This document shows positions 33,871 through 46,110 of a stretch of DNA of 64,000 nucleotides, piece by piece. Where the stretch lies: contig CM029368.1 in assembly GCA_017165825.1 (NCBI GenBank), positions 3,029,530 to 3,093,529 of the forward strand. The letters are read 5' to 3'. The stretch's first letter is position 1. Every line of letters begins with the position of its first letter. The notes beneath the pieces were generated by a model. That model searched no databases. It was not told the origin of the DNA and was given only the letters and a program-made list of their open reading frames with translations. The position numbers and the translations under genes are program-made. The DNA comes from Hepsetus odoe (Eukaryota > Chordata > Actinopteri > Characiformes > Hepsetidae).

Positions 33871-35187
33871 AACCGTGGGCTCTCAGATTCCATCACTGGA
33901 GTAGATCCAGCGTAAAAAGCAAGCTTTAAACACAGAACAAGCTTCGAGCAGTGGAATGTCTTTGGTGATCAAATAAAAAACTAGATTTTTCTTCATAAAA
34001 GGCCAATAAAAAAAAAATGTAGTTCCAGGATCATTGAGATGCTCCATTGCAATGTTATTTTTATATTACTGTGTTTAAAAATGAATCATTCAATGAATAC
34101 GTTTTTTAAAAGACTTAAAAATGACCTTTTTAGCGCAGCTTTTTTACATTTTTTCAAATGTAACCAACTATATAAAGTCAACAAAAATATACAGAATAAT
34201 CAGAAAAAATAAACCAAATCTGAAATCTGCATTTAACATCATATTTCCCCACAAACAATGTCTTTGGCAGCTTCAGATGCAGGCATTTTTCGTAAATGTT
34301 GGTGTGAAATCATTTTAAAAGCCCACTAATGGTGACAATACATAAATATTTAACTCAGTATCAACGCTAATTCGACAGAAGCCCCGAAGCTCAGTGTGTC
34401 GTCTCAAGCCTTGACCTTTGACACGCCCCCCAGAACTTCAATATATTGAACTGTTTTTCTTTGCCACAGAGATTTGCACATATTTATGAGGTCATCTAAA
34501 GGTTAAACTCACCGCTGTGATGTCACAAAAACATACAGTATATCCACCTACCCGGCAGTTGGGCCCCTCCCATTTCAGCTGAGGTTTTAAGGAGTGTCGT
34601 TTCCTTTAACTGCTAAGGTCAATGACGGACCATTCAGAGGAGTGGTCATTTTTTAGGGGGTGCAACAAAGTAAAACAGCCCAAGATATTAAAGGAGGAGG
34701 AATAATGAAATAAAGTGACATTAAAGTCAACTAAATAACTAAGAATCAAGGTGGATATGGGCCCTTTAATTAGGTTCATGCTTCTCCCACAGTGCTGCTC
34801 GTCTGTCGTCTTCATCATTTAGTCATTTTGATTGACGCCACACTTATTGTTGAAAACTTTGACCCATAGCCCCTCATTTCTTGACAAATGATGGTCTGAG
34901 TTCAGGTGTAATGAAGTTGTTCGTTAAGGTGACACAATGAAAGACAAAAAGAAGTGCAGAACTGAGGGTTAATTATGGAAGCAGATGTTTAGACTGTTGT
35001 CGGTGATGTAAGGACCCTCACTCCTCTGTTCAGGCTGTTTTTATCCGGGACACACTGCGTTCCTGTGTGGGGCGTCCCGAGTCACACAGTGACACAGGAA
35101 ACCTTTAAGGCCCCGAAACACAGGATACTCTGGCTTTCCTCAAAGACAGGGCGTGCATTCAGACAGCATTTCAACAAGGATTAAACA
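33871..35187. other. AT-rich spacer
   Basis: Long AT-rich stretch, especially 33960-34320. No gene, repeat or RNA recognised. Confidence 0.5.
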
Positions 35188-35272
35188 GCACACTCACACA
35201 CACGCACACACACACACACACACACATACACACACACACACACACATACACACACACACACACACACAAATA
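35188..35272. repeat. CA microsatellite
   Basis: CA repeat with CATACA interruptions. Confidence 0.9.
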
Positions 35273-35352
35273 AACCCTCCCTCCTTTCATTTTCTCTAGT
35301 GTAGTTCACAACCTTTACTGACCAACTTTACCCTGCAACTCCTGACCACACT

Positions 35353-35755
35353 AGAGAGAGACAGACAGATGGACAGAGAGAGAGAGAGACATATATGGAC
35401 AGACACAGTCAGACAGACAGATACCGACTGACAGACAGAGAGATGGACAAAGAGAGAAAGAAAGACAGAAAAAGAGAGATGGACTGACAGACACAGTCAG
35501 ATACAGTCGGACAGAAAGAAGGATATAGATAGATACAGTCAGACAGGCAGACACAATGGACAGAAAGTGAGACAGATGCAGTAGGTCAGGCAGATACAGT
35601 TAGAGACAAAGAGAGAAATAGAGACAGACAGACAGATACAGACAGACAAACACAGATGGACAGACAGACAGACACAGGTGGACAGACAGACAGTCAGACA
35701 CAGATGGACTGACAGACAGAGACAGACAGTCAGAAAGACAGACAGACAGATAAAG
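35353..35755. repeat. GACA/GATA-rich repeat (about 400 bp)
   Basis: Imperfect GACA, CAGA, GATA and GGACAGA units throughout. GATA/GACA repeats (Bkm type) are known to gather on sex chromosomes in several fishes and reptiles, but a single short tract does not show that here. Confidence 0.8.
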
Positions 35756-36247
35756 ACTGCGCAGCTGTAAGTGTCTGTGCGAATAAACACTGAGAGGAGC
35801 TAAACCGTATCCTTAATTATATTCCTTCTGAAATCAACAGGCTCCCAATCAGCTTTGAAAAAACGGAGAAAAGGAAAGAAAAGTGAGGCGTTTTTCATCA
35901 CTGTGACTGAAAGCTGAGTCAGTCTGCACAAAGCTCGCCGCTCAGCCTCACTCTACCCTGAAAACAAGGGGAAAAAATCCTCCGTGTGACAAAAAAAAAC
36001 GACAAAAACTGTTGTGTTGTGATGTGCAGGCGTGAGGCAGTGCTCCAGTGGAAAACAGCCTGTGCGACGAAGGGAAGTCTTTTAGAATCGAGTTTGATGA
36101 CACACACTTGATGAGCCACATGGTTTGAAGTAAAGCGGCCTCCGTCTTCAAAGCGCTCGAATTTCCGCACGTCTTTATTTCCGCGTCTTTACCACAGGAG
36201 TTTTAGTGCTGGAGACTTGGCCAGAGGAAGCAGCAGTAGAGTGTATG
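35756..36247. other. spacer without recognisable features
   Basis: Unique-looking sequence. Confidence 0.5.
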
Positions 36248-36287
<40 letters not shown>

Positions 36288-36369
36288 AAAGTGGTGCACT
36301 TCAAACAGCGGAACTTCATCAGTGTTATCAGTAATTGTTTCAGCCTGCCCCTTCAGCCTAATCTCTTCC

Positions 36370-36456
<87 letters not shown>

Positions 36457-36457
36457 T
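36248..36457. repeat. CA and GA microsatellites
   Basis: (CA)n at 36248-36284 and (GA)n with AAAG variants at 36370-36457, separated by unique sequence. Confidence 0.85.
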
Positions 36458-36561
36458 TTGAGGTGTACCTCAAAATTCCAGTACAACTCACTTTCCATCC
36501 AAAGCCAATAAATAGTCCAAACAGTCAGGCCTCCTTGTAAACAAATCTAAAATTATGAACA

Positions 36562-36879
36562 TTAAACTGTACTCAGTTCGGGCCGTCCTGCCTGCAGCCC
36601 GCCCCCCCAGGGTCCTCTCAGGGTCCACGTATCCAGTCCTTTATATTTCCTTCTCTTCCAAATGGCTATAGAAAAAGCCTTTTTTACGCTGATGGCAACC
36701 CTGAACTTCACTCCGGCAATAAACACCCCTTCAGAAAACTTCTCATTAAACCCAGTAAAGCAACTTCTCAGGAACTGAAACAGACTGCCCGGCCTGTCAC
36801 AGTCCAACAACAGATGTTCCAGTTTCCTATTGGCCACAAACCCCACTCTGCCCCCCACTGACTGGTCCAGGTGTGCCAC
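36562..36879 (-). mobile_element. probable LINE ORF2 C-terminal fragment (zf-RVT type)
   Basis: A 105-codon minus-strand frame contains KLEHLLLDCDRPGSLFQFLR and, further on, VKKAFSIAIWKRRK. The H-x4-C spacing followed by aromatic residues, then an AIWK block, resembles the zinc-binding tail of L1/Tx1-group fish reverse transcriptases. There is no RT core. The frame may be partly intact by chance. Confidence 0.5.
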
Positions 36880-37164
36880 ATGTTTGACTGCTCCAGGAGA
36901 ACCCTTCCTCCATGGGTCAGATGTACACGGGAGGCTTACACAGGGATCTGCTCACGTGCACCAGAAGGACTTTACCATCACACAGGTATCAAACAAGCCA
37001 ACTGCAGCACCTTTGCTACTGACACCTCCCCCATCTCGTCTCCTTCTCAGGCCCCAACTCAGATCCCAGTATCTATAATAATCACCTCTGTATCTGTCTC
37101 CCTGGGTGTCAGGACTGATGACCAGTTATCCTTTCAAGGGCCTGTTGCGTCTGTTTGCTGTCTG
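36880..37164. other. flank of the LINE-like fragment
   Basis: Could be the further 5' part of the same element on the minus strand, but no motif confirms it. Confidence 0.35.
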
Positions 37165-37425
37165 TGGCAGCGGTGGTCTATTGTTTAGGGACTAGGACCC
37201 AAGATTAGAAGGTCGTGGGTTTGAATCCCAAACCAGTAGGTTGCCCTGAGGTGCTCTTGAGCGAGGTACCGTCCCCATCACTGCTCCCTGGGCACTGGAT
37301 ATGGCTGCCCTCTGCTGCAAACGGAGTGGGTAAAATACAGAGGATGCACTTTGTGGTGTTTCACTGTGAGTGCTGTGTTTTATAATGACAAATAGTCACT
37401 TTCACTTCACTTCACTTCACTTCTC
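37165..37425 (+). mobile_element. SINE-A, full length
   Basis: GGCAGCGGTGGTCTATTG (box A), GGTTTGAATCCC (box B), TTGCCCTGAGGTGCTCTTGA, GCGAGGTACCGTCCCCATCA, GGCACTGGATATGGCTGCCC and a tail with CACTT repeated five times. With 5717-5968 this is one of the most complete copies. Confidence 0.85.
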
Positions 37426-38035
37426 GGTAATAACTACACCAAAAAAATAGGTATCTTAAAATATCTGATTAAAGAAAATGTCAAAATGGTCTCACTGGAC
37501 ATACTAACCAGCCTTAAACTGCATGGGACACTTCCAGGCTCTATTTCCATTAACAGCCTTGTCTGGTTCCCAGTTCTTCTTCTGCTTCTTCTGCGTTGGG
37601 AAATACCTCAACAGGCTGCTTTACTAATAATGCCCTCCTCTTCACTCCCTCTGATAACACACTCACACTTCTAGGAAACGGCGGATTTCCACTCCCACCA
37701 TCCGCCGCACTCTCTATCAATATGTGTCTCCGGCACGAAAATGATACTGCTCTTTCTTGTCTCTTTGAACTCCTTCGAATCTCTTTCTGCGCCCTGCCTG
37801 TGCTGAAAGAGACTCTTCTTCCTGACTCCCTGCAGAGCCCCATACAGAGATAGGAAATAAGAAAGGACAGAAACAGACAGGAAACCAGAACCAAAGAGGA
37901 CACACAATGGAATCCATTCATCCTGATTTGTTCTGTGAAAGTGGACATTATTCTCTTCATCATCTACCAGTGTTTTCTCAAATTATCTAATCCATCTGGA
38001 GATCCACTGCTGATGCCTCAGACATGCCCATAAAG

Positions 38036-38037
<2 letters not shown>
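37426..38037. other. spacer; unassigned frames
   Basis: A minus-strand frame of 137 codons (37963 down to 37550) has a hydrophobic stretch SSLVLVSCLFLSFLISYLCM but no recognised domain, and a plus-strand frame overlaps it. Not called a gene. Confidence 0.4.

Positions 38038-38077
<40 letters not shown>
38038..38077. repeat. CT microsatellite
   Basis: About 20 CT units. Confidence 0.9.
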
Positions 38078-38079
<2 letters not shown>

Positions 38080-38484
38080 AGAAGCTTCTGAAAATGCATT
38101 GTCATTTCTCGTTTTCTCGTGGCTCAGACACTTCTCCCGGGGCCTCGCTCTTCTGCCCTCATCTTCACCTCGTCTTCCTCTAAAAACGAGCATACCGACT
38201 CTTTCTGGACAGGTCCCTGATCACAGCCACTCAGCCTGTCTCACCAGTGTCTGACAGAGAGAGAGAGAGACAGACAGAAAGACAGACAGTGAAAAGAAGA
38301 CGAGAGGAAATGGACAGAGAAAGAAAGGAAGAGGTGGTAGAGAGAGAGGCACAAAGTGGATGGGAAACAAAGACATGCTGAGACAAGGGGGAAAGAGAAA
38401 GAAAGATGGGGGAGATCATGGATACATATCTGTTGGAATATTTTGTGTGTGTGTGATCATTAACTGACATGTATGAAATGAACA

Positions 38485-38485
38485 T

Positions 38486-38530
<45 letters not shown>
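38485..38530. repeat. CA microsatellite
   Basis: About 22 uninterrupted CA units. It is preceded by GA/GACA-rich sequence at 38250-38410. Confidence 0.9.
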
Positions 38531-38533
<3 letters not shown>

Positions 38534-38792
38534 GCCTGCCTTCCAGTGTATGTGCAGGAGCTGTTTATTGATCCCTGTGGGAAACTGTTAGAGTGTGTAA
38601 GAGTGTCGTCAGTCTTGCAGTGTCACTGCGTCCCTCTGTCCCTCTGTCCCTCTGTCCTTTCTACAAAATTAGCCTGTAAGAGTGTTTGTGTAAAAATGTA
38701 ACTGCTTATTCAGGAACACACACCCCATCGTTATTTAAAGCAGGGTGTTGTAATGTTCTGTTTTCATTTTCCTCATTTTTCCCTCGTTTCCT

Positions 38793-38820
<28 letters not shown>
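38793..38820. repeat. GT microsatellite
   Basis: About 13 GT units. Confidence 0.85.
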
Positions 38821-38824
<4 letters not shown>

Positions 38825-39204
38825 AAATGATATGTCATATTGAAATGGAAAAAGTGGACACGCTCGAGCTCTATTTATTTGACGTATTGAAAAATAAATA
38901 AATGATGACAACCAGTGATGACACAATGATGACAACCAGTTAAAATTTCAGTTTAAACTGTTTAGCAAAAATACAGATAATCCAATCGACAGGCAGGGTT
39001 GCCAGAAGATCCACTTTAAACATTGCAGAGCGTTAGGCAAAGAGAACCAGGCGGAGATAAGATAACAGGAAGGCAAACACGAGGATCCTGACAGGTTTAA
39101 CAAGCTTGAGAAACTGGGAAATACCCCACAAGGAAGAGAGATATCCATTTCCTATTAATAGTCAGGTGTCTCTGTCGCCTTGTCCAGCTCCAGCTCTAGA
39201 TTTG
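38821..39204. other. spacer without recognisable features
   Basis: No gene. GATGACAACCAGT is repeated at 38904 and 38929. Confidence 0.5.
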
Positions 39205-39620
39205 TCATTTAATTTAACACAAATATCTGTCCTTTCTTACTTCTTTACTTTAGTCTGAACGCATTTGGATGGAATCCTCCATTATTTTTTTCACGTTCCC
39301 AACCTTGAGACCCGTTTCAGCAGAAAAATGGACAAAATCTCACAGAAAAGACGTCCCTCTGTGTGTCCATCGGTGCAGGACAGAGTGAAGGAGAGTGAGA
39401 GAGAGGACAGGGAGAGTGGACGGTGGAGTTCAGGGTGTGTGGAGTGTGTGTCCGTGACAGGAGAACTAGTAGAGCCGTGGATGAAAAAATGCCAGGAAAG
39501 AGGAGAAGAGGAAGAACAAAGAGAAGGTTTATGGATGTGCAGGAGGTCGGTGTGAAAGAGGAAGATGCAGAGGACCGGAAGAAATGGAGACGGATGACCC
39601 GCTGTGGTGAGAAAATTCGC
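39205..39620 (+). mobile_element. RTE-related element with C-terminal coding remnant
   Basis: The 5' half matches the minus strand of 540-920. The 3' half, in a 68-codon frame (39423-39629), reads MPGKRRRGRTKRRFMDV and EEDAEDRKKWRRM, the RTE C-terminal signature also present at 20 kb. The join suggests a deletion derivative that keeps only 3' sequences. Confidence 0.75.
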
Positions 39621-39928
39621 TTGTACTGAGTAGATTATAGTCTGTGCACTGTTTCAGTTGTAACTCAGAATAACAACAGACACATCAGCTTCCAAACTTC
39701 TCACCACTAATGTAGACGACCATTTAGGAAGAGCAGAAGAAACATAAAGCCATGGATCACTTATTTGCTCCAACCGGACGTTTTTGCTCACAATGAAGCA
39801 GTTCAGGCACAGACGGCTCAGGCCTTTCACTGCTCTGTGGAGATAAATGAATCAATCAGCTTCAGCTGTGGAGACAGAGACGGAGTCATTCATCTTTAAC
39901 TGACCACTGACTGTTTCTGTTAAAACAC

Positions 39929-39972
<44 letters not shown>

Positions 39973-40149
39973 CGAGTTAATCTCTGGTCTGCAGACTTGC
40001 TGGGTGAAGGTTGAGATGAGACTGCACAGGGTTCCTATACACAGGAAACACACACACACATAGCCGTTTAGTGTAGCCACTAACGATACACGACCCAAAT
40101 ACTTCTTCACACCCATCACTTTCTGAATTCATTCAGCCTCTGCTTTCCA
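39621..40149. other. spacer with GT microsatellite
   Basis: (GT)n at 39930-39970. No gene. Confidence 0.5.
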
Positions 40150-40285
40150 CCCGCTTGTATATAAAGTGCCCAGGGAGCAGTGATGGGGACAGTACCTTCG
40201 GGTCAACCTACTGGTCTGGGATTCAAACTCACGACTTTCCAATCTTGGGGTCTCGTCCCTAAACACTGCGCCACCGTTGCCACCG
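40150..40285 (-). mobile_element. SINE-A head and centre fragment
   Basis: GGAGCAGTGATGGGGACAGT, CAACCTACTGGTCTGGGATT, CAAACTCACGAC (box B) and AACACTGCGCCACCGTTGCC (box A) on the minus strand. Followed at once by RTE sequence. Confidence 0.8.
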
Positions 40286-40400
40286 AGCTGCCCGGAAAGG
40301 AGAGAAGAGGGAGGACGAAGAGGAGGTTTATGGATGAGGACACGCAAGCGGTCAGTGTGAAAGAGGAAGATGCAGAGGACAGGAAGACATCGCTTGTAAA
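40286..40400 (+). mobile_element. RTE-clade LINE C-terminal fragment
   Basis: Translates to LPGKERRGRTKRRFMDEDTQ and VKEEDAEDRK. It lies 600 bases from the related 39205-39620 copy, in the same orientation. Confidence 0.7.
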
Positions 40401-41857
40401 GAGACTTTACAGACAGATTGATCCGTACTTTGCACTAAATGCTGAAAAGTTCACACTCCACTTCTTCTCAGTCTGGAGGTGTGTGTCTTATCCATTCCTT
40501 CACACACTGATGGACATGTTTCTCAGATGAATTGCAGGATGAGAATGTCCTTCACCGATGACTTCAGAACACAGTCAGAGCCCAGAGAGCTCCAGGGATT
40601 GGAAAGTGGTGGAACTTTTTCCGGTGACCCTGTTGAAGAAATATCAGCTACACAGAATAAGTTAATAAAATCAGATTTAATGCTTTTATTATGTGAAAGA
40701 TGTTAGTGGGGTGTGTAGAGTCACATAGTAGGATGTCTGGAAAGGAGCAAATTATATAAAAATATCAAGATCGGAGAAAAGAATAGACTTACTGCAACTT
40801 TACTAGATTTACTAGATTTACTAATAATCCTTAAAGCTCAAGTGTGAGACACATTAAGCTGATCTGCACTCGTTTACTAAAATTGTTCTTTAAGGTTCTG
40901 GTCCTCCTATGAGATTTTATGGATATTTATGAAGAGTTCTAACATCAGATTGCATGTCACATGTTAGCATTGTAAACCATCTTTCCAAGACTTGGAAGAG
41001 AACTGGTGATGAAATACAGCAGACGGAGACACACACTCGTCTTGGAAATTAGAAAGTGTGATGGTTTTGGCCTGATTTTTAAAGTGTTTTGATCCACATT
41101 GTTTCTCCTGGCAGATGGGATTTATCCAGTACCAATCAGATTCCACCCATCCAAAAGTTTAGGCATCCAGTTTACTCAGACGACTGCAAAAATTTGGGAA
41201 AATTCAACTTTAAAATATTTCAGTATCCTCTTCACTCCTATTGGGATTTGCTGAATGTTCCTCCCCCACTTCATTAAACATATCTGATGTACTTTCCTTC
41301 TGCTATCATGGTCATCAACACCTCATATTGAACTTTAGTCCACGATTAGGTTTTATCTTTGCTCCGGAAAGGCACACACTGATCACATATCACTAAAACA
41401 GCAAAGCCAGTTCATTAACACTGATAACATCGTGACCATCATATCGGGTTTCATTTAAAGTCTTCTCCCATCAGACTCCGATCAAAGCTGCAGTCCGTCC
41501 ATCCATCATTTTCTGAGCTGCTTGTCTTTATCAGGTTGGTGGCGGGTGCTGGAGTCTCTCCCAGTTCTTTTAAGAGCTGGAGAGATTTGCCAGTGAAACA
41601 TGATTTTATTTGTTTGAACTGAAAAAGGTGGCCTTAAAAAGTGAACCTCTGTTTTACGGGTTTCCTTGAAGTTGAACTCAAACGAAATGAAGAAAACAAG
41701 GCCGCTATGCTTAAAGCTCAAACTTTGCGTTTATATTTCATGTTTAAATAAAAGCCAATGTCCAGAATTGATCAGATTTTAAAGGTGGAGAAATCTTACT
41801 GCAGATAGCCTGACCAAAATGATGTAAAAACTTCATTAGAGTGTCATTTGTCATGTA

Positions 41858-41892
<35 letters not shown>

Positions 41893-42371
41893 AGGGGACA
41901 ATTTATCATCTCCCCATTTATTGTCTTTATTGTGACTAAGTACTGTACTCATACTAGCCACAATAACACTCTAATCACACACACACTCACTCTCTCTCAC
42001 GCACACATACACACATGCCAGTTCTTCCTCCTCTCACTGCTGACTGGATGCCTGACTAATTCTGGAAGAGCTGGACTCCCGTTTTCTCACAGCTCATCAG
42101 TAGGCATAGAAGGTCATGAGGGCAACAACGTTCACACACTCACTCACATCCCGCCCAACGCCTCCAGTGTTTTTAATAAAAATATTTAATATTTAAACAT
42201 GTTTTAGAGCCGTTATGATTGAATCTGTACGGAGGGGACGGAGGGAGCTGTGTTTACCAAAGCATTAGGAGAGAATTATGGATCAGGGAAGCTTGATGGA
42301 GGAAGGGATGTTTCGTTAAAAAAACAAAAGGGCTGTTTAGAACATTAACCTTCACACTGATTAGAACACAG
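40401..42371. other. spacer with a CA microsatellite and a repeat end
   Basis: (CA)n at 41861-41892. 41487-41570 (CATCATTTTCTGAGCTGCTT, TGCTGGAGTCTCTCCCAG) is the start of the teleost repeat seen at 1379. No gene. Confidence 0.5.
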
Positions 42372-42575
42372 GTGAAAGTGAAAGTGATTATTTGTCATTG
42401 TGAACACAAAGGCCACAGTGAAATACACATCTCTGTATTTAATCTAGCACCCGGGGAGCCGATGGTGATGGTACATCACTCAAGGGAACCTCAGGTCAAT
42501 CTACACGTCTGAGATCCGAACCCCAAACTTTCTGACCCTGGGGTCTAGTGCTTAAACCCTATACCGCCGCTGTCC
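42372..42575 (-). mobile_element. SINE-A, nearly full length
   Basis: GGTGAAAGTGAAAGTGATTA tail, ACCTCAGGTCAATCTACACG, GATCCGAACCCC (box B) and CTATACCGCCGCTGTCC. Diverged box A. Confidence 0.75.
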
Positions 42576-42654
42576 TGGGATGTAACACAAAAATCATTGG
42601 ATTTTTATTACAGACTTTTTAGTGTAGTTTGAAGAGAATCCTCAACCTTCCCAA

Positions 42655-42818
42655 CATCGGAATCAGAAGGTCAGTAAGTTAACCCTGAGGTTCCCTTGAG
42701 CAAGGTACCGTCCCCATCAGTGTGTGTGGGTAAAATGCAGAGGTCTAATTTCGTTGTGTCTCAGTGTGTGTTGTGCTGTTTCCCAAAGACAAGAATAGTC
42801 ACTTTCACTTATAAGGGT
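42655..42818 (+). mobile_element. SINE-A, shortened
   Basis: GGAATCAGAAGGTCAGTAAG, TTCCCTTGAGCAAGGTACCG, GGTAAAATGCAGAGGTCTAA and tail AGTCACTTTCACTTA. Two internal deletions. Faces the preceding minus-strand copy head to head across 80 bases. Confidence 0.75.
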
Positions 42819-44446
42819 TGCCAAATGACAGTGAGCATCTCCCTGGAGCCACTTGTGTTTAAGGGTCTTGATCAGGGGTTCATATGGAGCTGGAGAGAAC
42901 AGAACCCACAACTTCATAATCCACAGCTGAATATCCTGCTCATTATCTACCACCACATTAATGCCTTAGGAAAACGAGATGCAAATGAGTGAGAAGATCC
43001 TTTCTAGAGTTTAAAGAACCTCCACATTTGGAAAAGGTTGCTGGAGCAGCCCTTAAACCATAAAATGCTCTTAATATCTTTATGCGGTACTTCAACACAC
43101 ACGCACCTTTCATTTGCAGAAATGTTTCTTTATGTATGGTCCTATGGATTTGAAGGATATTTTGAATTGGTTCTCCTTTTTTTCAAGGAGATAATGATTA
43201 CTTTTTACTAAAATACTGGTGAAGGTGGCTGTAGGGCCTAACGGTGCCCACTTGAAATCTTTTGAAAATCAGAGGGACCCTCGTTTCCTTGGGGATGGAG
43301 AGAAATGGTCCAAGCCTAAATCTAAGCCCAAGCCCAAGCCCAAGTCTAAGCCAAAGTACCTCAACCATTACTTCTTATCATAGACTCATCGCGAAGCTGT
43401 AATCACCAACAAACAACTACACAACAAAGTATAAATATTAATATTTAGATTGAATTAACATCAGATTTAAGTGGATATAGACGCTTTAATTATATGACAA
43501 AAAATAACGGTGAATATCTGCTTCCCTTCTACTGATATTAGAGATGACACTGGAGTAGAGTTTAGTCCAGTCTACTCGGCTCTGCCTCAGTAACGCTGAC
43601 TGACGTTGAGTAGGCTCCTCTGTAGCCCGACGTGCAGTTATTGCATCAGGGGGGACGGTGGTGACCAGCCGCAGTCACGCTCTGTGAGAACACCGACTGC
43701 ATTCGGTGAATCAGCAGCAAACTTTCCACATTTAGCCACCACTCACTCAGGCTCTGACTGGCCGCTGCTGATTCACGTTTCCCACTGGTGCTAACTCACA
43801 TTAGTGTCAAACCGTTCTGGACAACATACCTGTCCTGTGCGGTGGGAAGCAGTTGAACTCCAGTTCTATTATCTGAGCCCTTTGAGCCCATTTAGTGAAA
43901 TGAAGTAAAGAAAAATAACGTTTGTTTTGCTTGACCGCCATCTTGAAATCCAAAGCAGACTGAAGAAGGGTGGAGGATGGTGAAAGCATATTTATATTAT
44001 TGTTGATGTAATTATAGTTTTGTTTTCCTTTCCATTTAAATGGGACCAGGTGTTATCAGATTGGGGTGCCCAGATGTTCCTTTCGCTGATCACTTCCACC
44101 AGCTCCTACTGAGGGATCCTGAGCTGCTCCCAGGCCAGATGTGATATGTAATGTCCAGGGTCTGCCCTGAGCTCTTCTTCCCTGGTAGGCAGCTGGGAGG
44201 TATCCTAACTAGATGAACCTTCTCAGCTGGCTCCTTTCAACACCAAGCTCGTCCTGGATGTCCAGGCTTCTCAAAGCTCCTCTCTGGCCTGGTTAGAGAC
44301 CATTCCTGGACCAGTAGGTTACCATCACAGGCCCCATCACTGCTTTTGTAGATAATTTGTTTAGTGTTTTGTTTGGGCAACATTAACAACTAGTTCAATT
44401 AGTTTAACTAGCCAGCCATTGTGTACCTGCGTAATCTAATTCTTAA

Positions 44447-44454
<8 letters not shown>
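42819..44454. other. spacer with possible repeat remnants
   Basis: 43316-43356 has a small CCCAAG hexamer array. 43550-43800 resembles a non-autonomous DNA element but has no matching termini. 44309-44347 has a SINE-A-like scrap (CAGTAGGTTACCATCACAGG). No gene. Confidence 0.4.
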
Positions 44455-44487
<33 letters not shown>

Positions 44488-44612
44488 GTCCATGACGTGT
44501 TCTATTGAATGAAATGATTAGTAGGAGGAAGCTGCCTCATGTCTCACACTTGTGTAGGCAAGAAAGTGTTAGTGACTCTCACTAGAGAGTGACTCAACAC
44601 ACACACGCACAC

Positions 44613-44641
<29 letters not shown>
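44455..44641. repeat. two CA microsatellites
   Basis: (CA)n at 44455-44481 and 44602-44641. Confidence 0.9.
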
Positions 44642-44644
<3 letters not shown>

Positions 44645-44727
44645 TGTTCTGCTCATCTTATTCATACTGTGTTTATTTTACTAACTGAATCTAACACAAA
44701 TTCTCTTTTGGATGTTAAAATCGCCCA

Positions 44728-44941
44728 ACCATCCATCCATCCATCCACCCATCCACCCATCCATCCACCCATCCATCCATCCACCCATCCATCCACCCAT
44801 CCATCCATCCATCCATCCATCCATCCATCCATCCACCCATCCATCCACCCATCCATCCATCCACCCATCCATCCATCCATCCATCCACCCATCTATCCAT
44901 CCATCCATCCATCCATCCATCCATCCACCCATCTATCCATT
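44728..44941. repeat. CCAT/CCAC tetranucleotide array
   Basis: About 53 units of CCAT with CCAC substituted in a patchy pattern (CCATCCATCCAC and CCACCCATCCAC blocks). His/Pro/Ser and Met/Asp/Gly/Trp frames on the two strands are artefacts. Confidence 0.9.
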
Positions 44942-45713
44942 AAAGGATCTTAAAGGTCTTTTTTCAAATCTTTCAAAAATTGCAGATAAACTGCTATCAA
45001 ACACTTTGGAAACACTCTTTCATTTAGAGACAAATTCCTGACAGATCTAAGCCTGTTTCTCGGCTGAAAAGGACTTCAGAAAATATGCAAATGCCCGCTT
45101 GTCTTAGTATGGGCCGTCCCAAACTGTCTGAAAGCTTTATTTGAAAGGCAAATCGCGTCAGCTTTCACTTGTAACTGGTGGACGATTTGTATCTGAAGGC
45201 TGAAGCTCAAGAAAACCAAGAACACGCGTCTCGGTTTAAGATGATGGTGTTGTATACAACAGATTCAATATCTCACAAACGCCGCAAACTAGAGGCATAC
45301 TTCTCTTTTTGCTCGACAGGGCACAGTTGTGTCGTTCCATCAAGGGCTCCGGTACGATTGTATCCCATTCACTAGCTTGTTTTCCCAGCCCTTGAAGTAA
45401 ACCCATAACGAAAACCCAACATGCCATCTGGGATTATTAACCCATTTTTGCAGAATGGAAACACTTATCTTGTTAACACGGTTGTTAAACCACCACTGGC
45501 AACCCCATGATACTCTGTCGACCAATCAGAGGTGGTCAGATGAAGCAGATGTTTATGAGCGATGGCCTTAAATGAACTTGGACAGAATGTATTCTGAAGG
45601 GAGTGGGCTGATGAGGCAACACCTGAGGCGTTAATTCCCCTGTTTTACCCCATTAACACATGTGACACTCACTGATAAATCTGAACCCACCCCAACTAAT
45701 GGCACGGACAGCC

Positions 45714-45752
<39 letters not shown>

Positions 45753-46110
45753 AGCCACTTTTTGCTCCCTTTCACCCTCTCCTCAGGCTGACCCTGTGCT
45801 TATTCAGTTAGTTCAAGTACAATCGAGCCTTTTCAGTTGCAAATCAGGCTGGTACGGCCAAACAGGGCTCATTAAAAAAAACTGAAGGAAAAGAAAGAGC
45901 GAGAGAGGGAGAGAGAGAGGAAGAGAGAGGGGAAGAAAACGGCCTATTAGAAAAGGACATATGTAGCTAAATTACAAGGGCCCAGGGGATAGACAGTCCC
46001 CTCACAAGCATTACCTGTTCTTTTTTGTGTGTGTTTTTTTTTAATCATGCAAACCATCCAGCCTGCATAACCTCAATGCTTAAAAAAAAAAGAAAAAAAA
46101 GAACACACAC
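44942..46110. other. spacer with CA microsatellite
   Basis: (CA)n at 45716-45750. 45060-45185 includes an octamer ATATGCAAAT and is repeat-free. No gene. Confidence 0.45.

Noticed and set aside
37550..37963. 137-codon minus-strand frame with a hydrophobic segment
   Set aside because: No family recognised, overlapped by an equally plausible plus-strand frame. Kept only as a note on the spacer.
43550..43800. hAT-like non-autonomous transposon
   Set aside because: Internal text is reminiscent of a fish element, but no matching terminal repeats or target-site duplication were found.
44662..44953. His/Pro/Ser and Met/Asp/Gly/Trp repeat proteins
   Set aside because: Translations of a CCAT/CCAC array on both strands.
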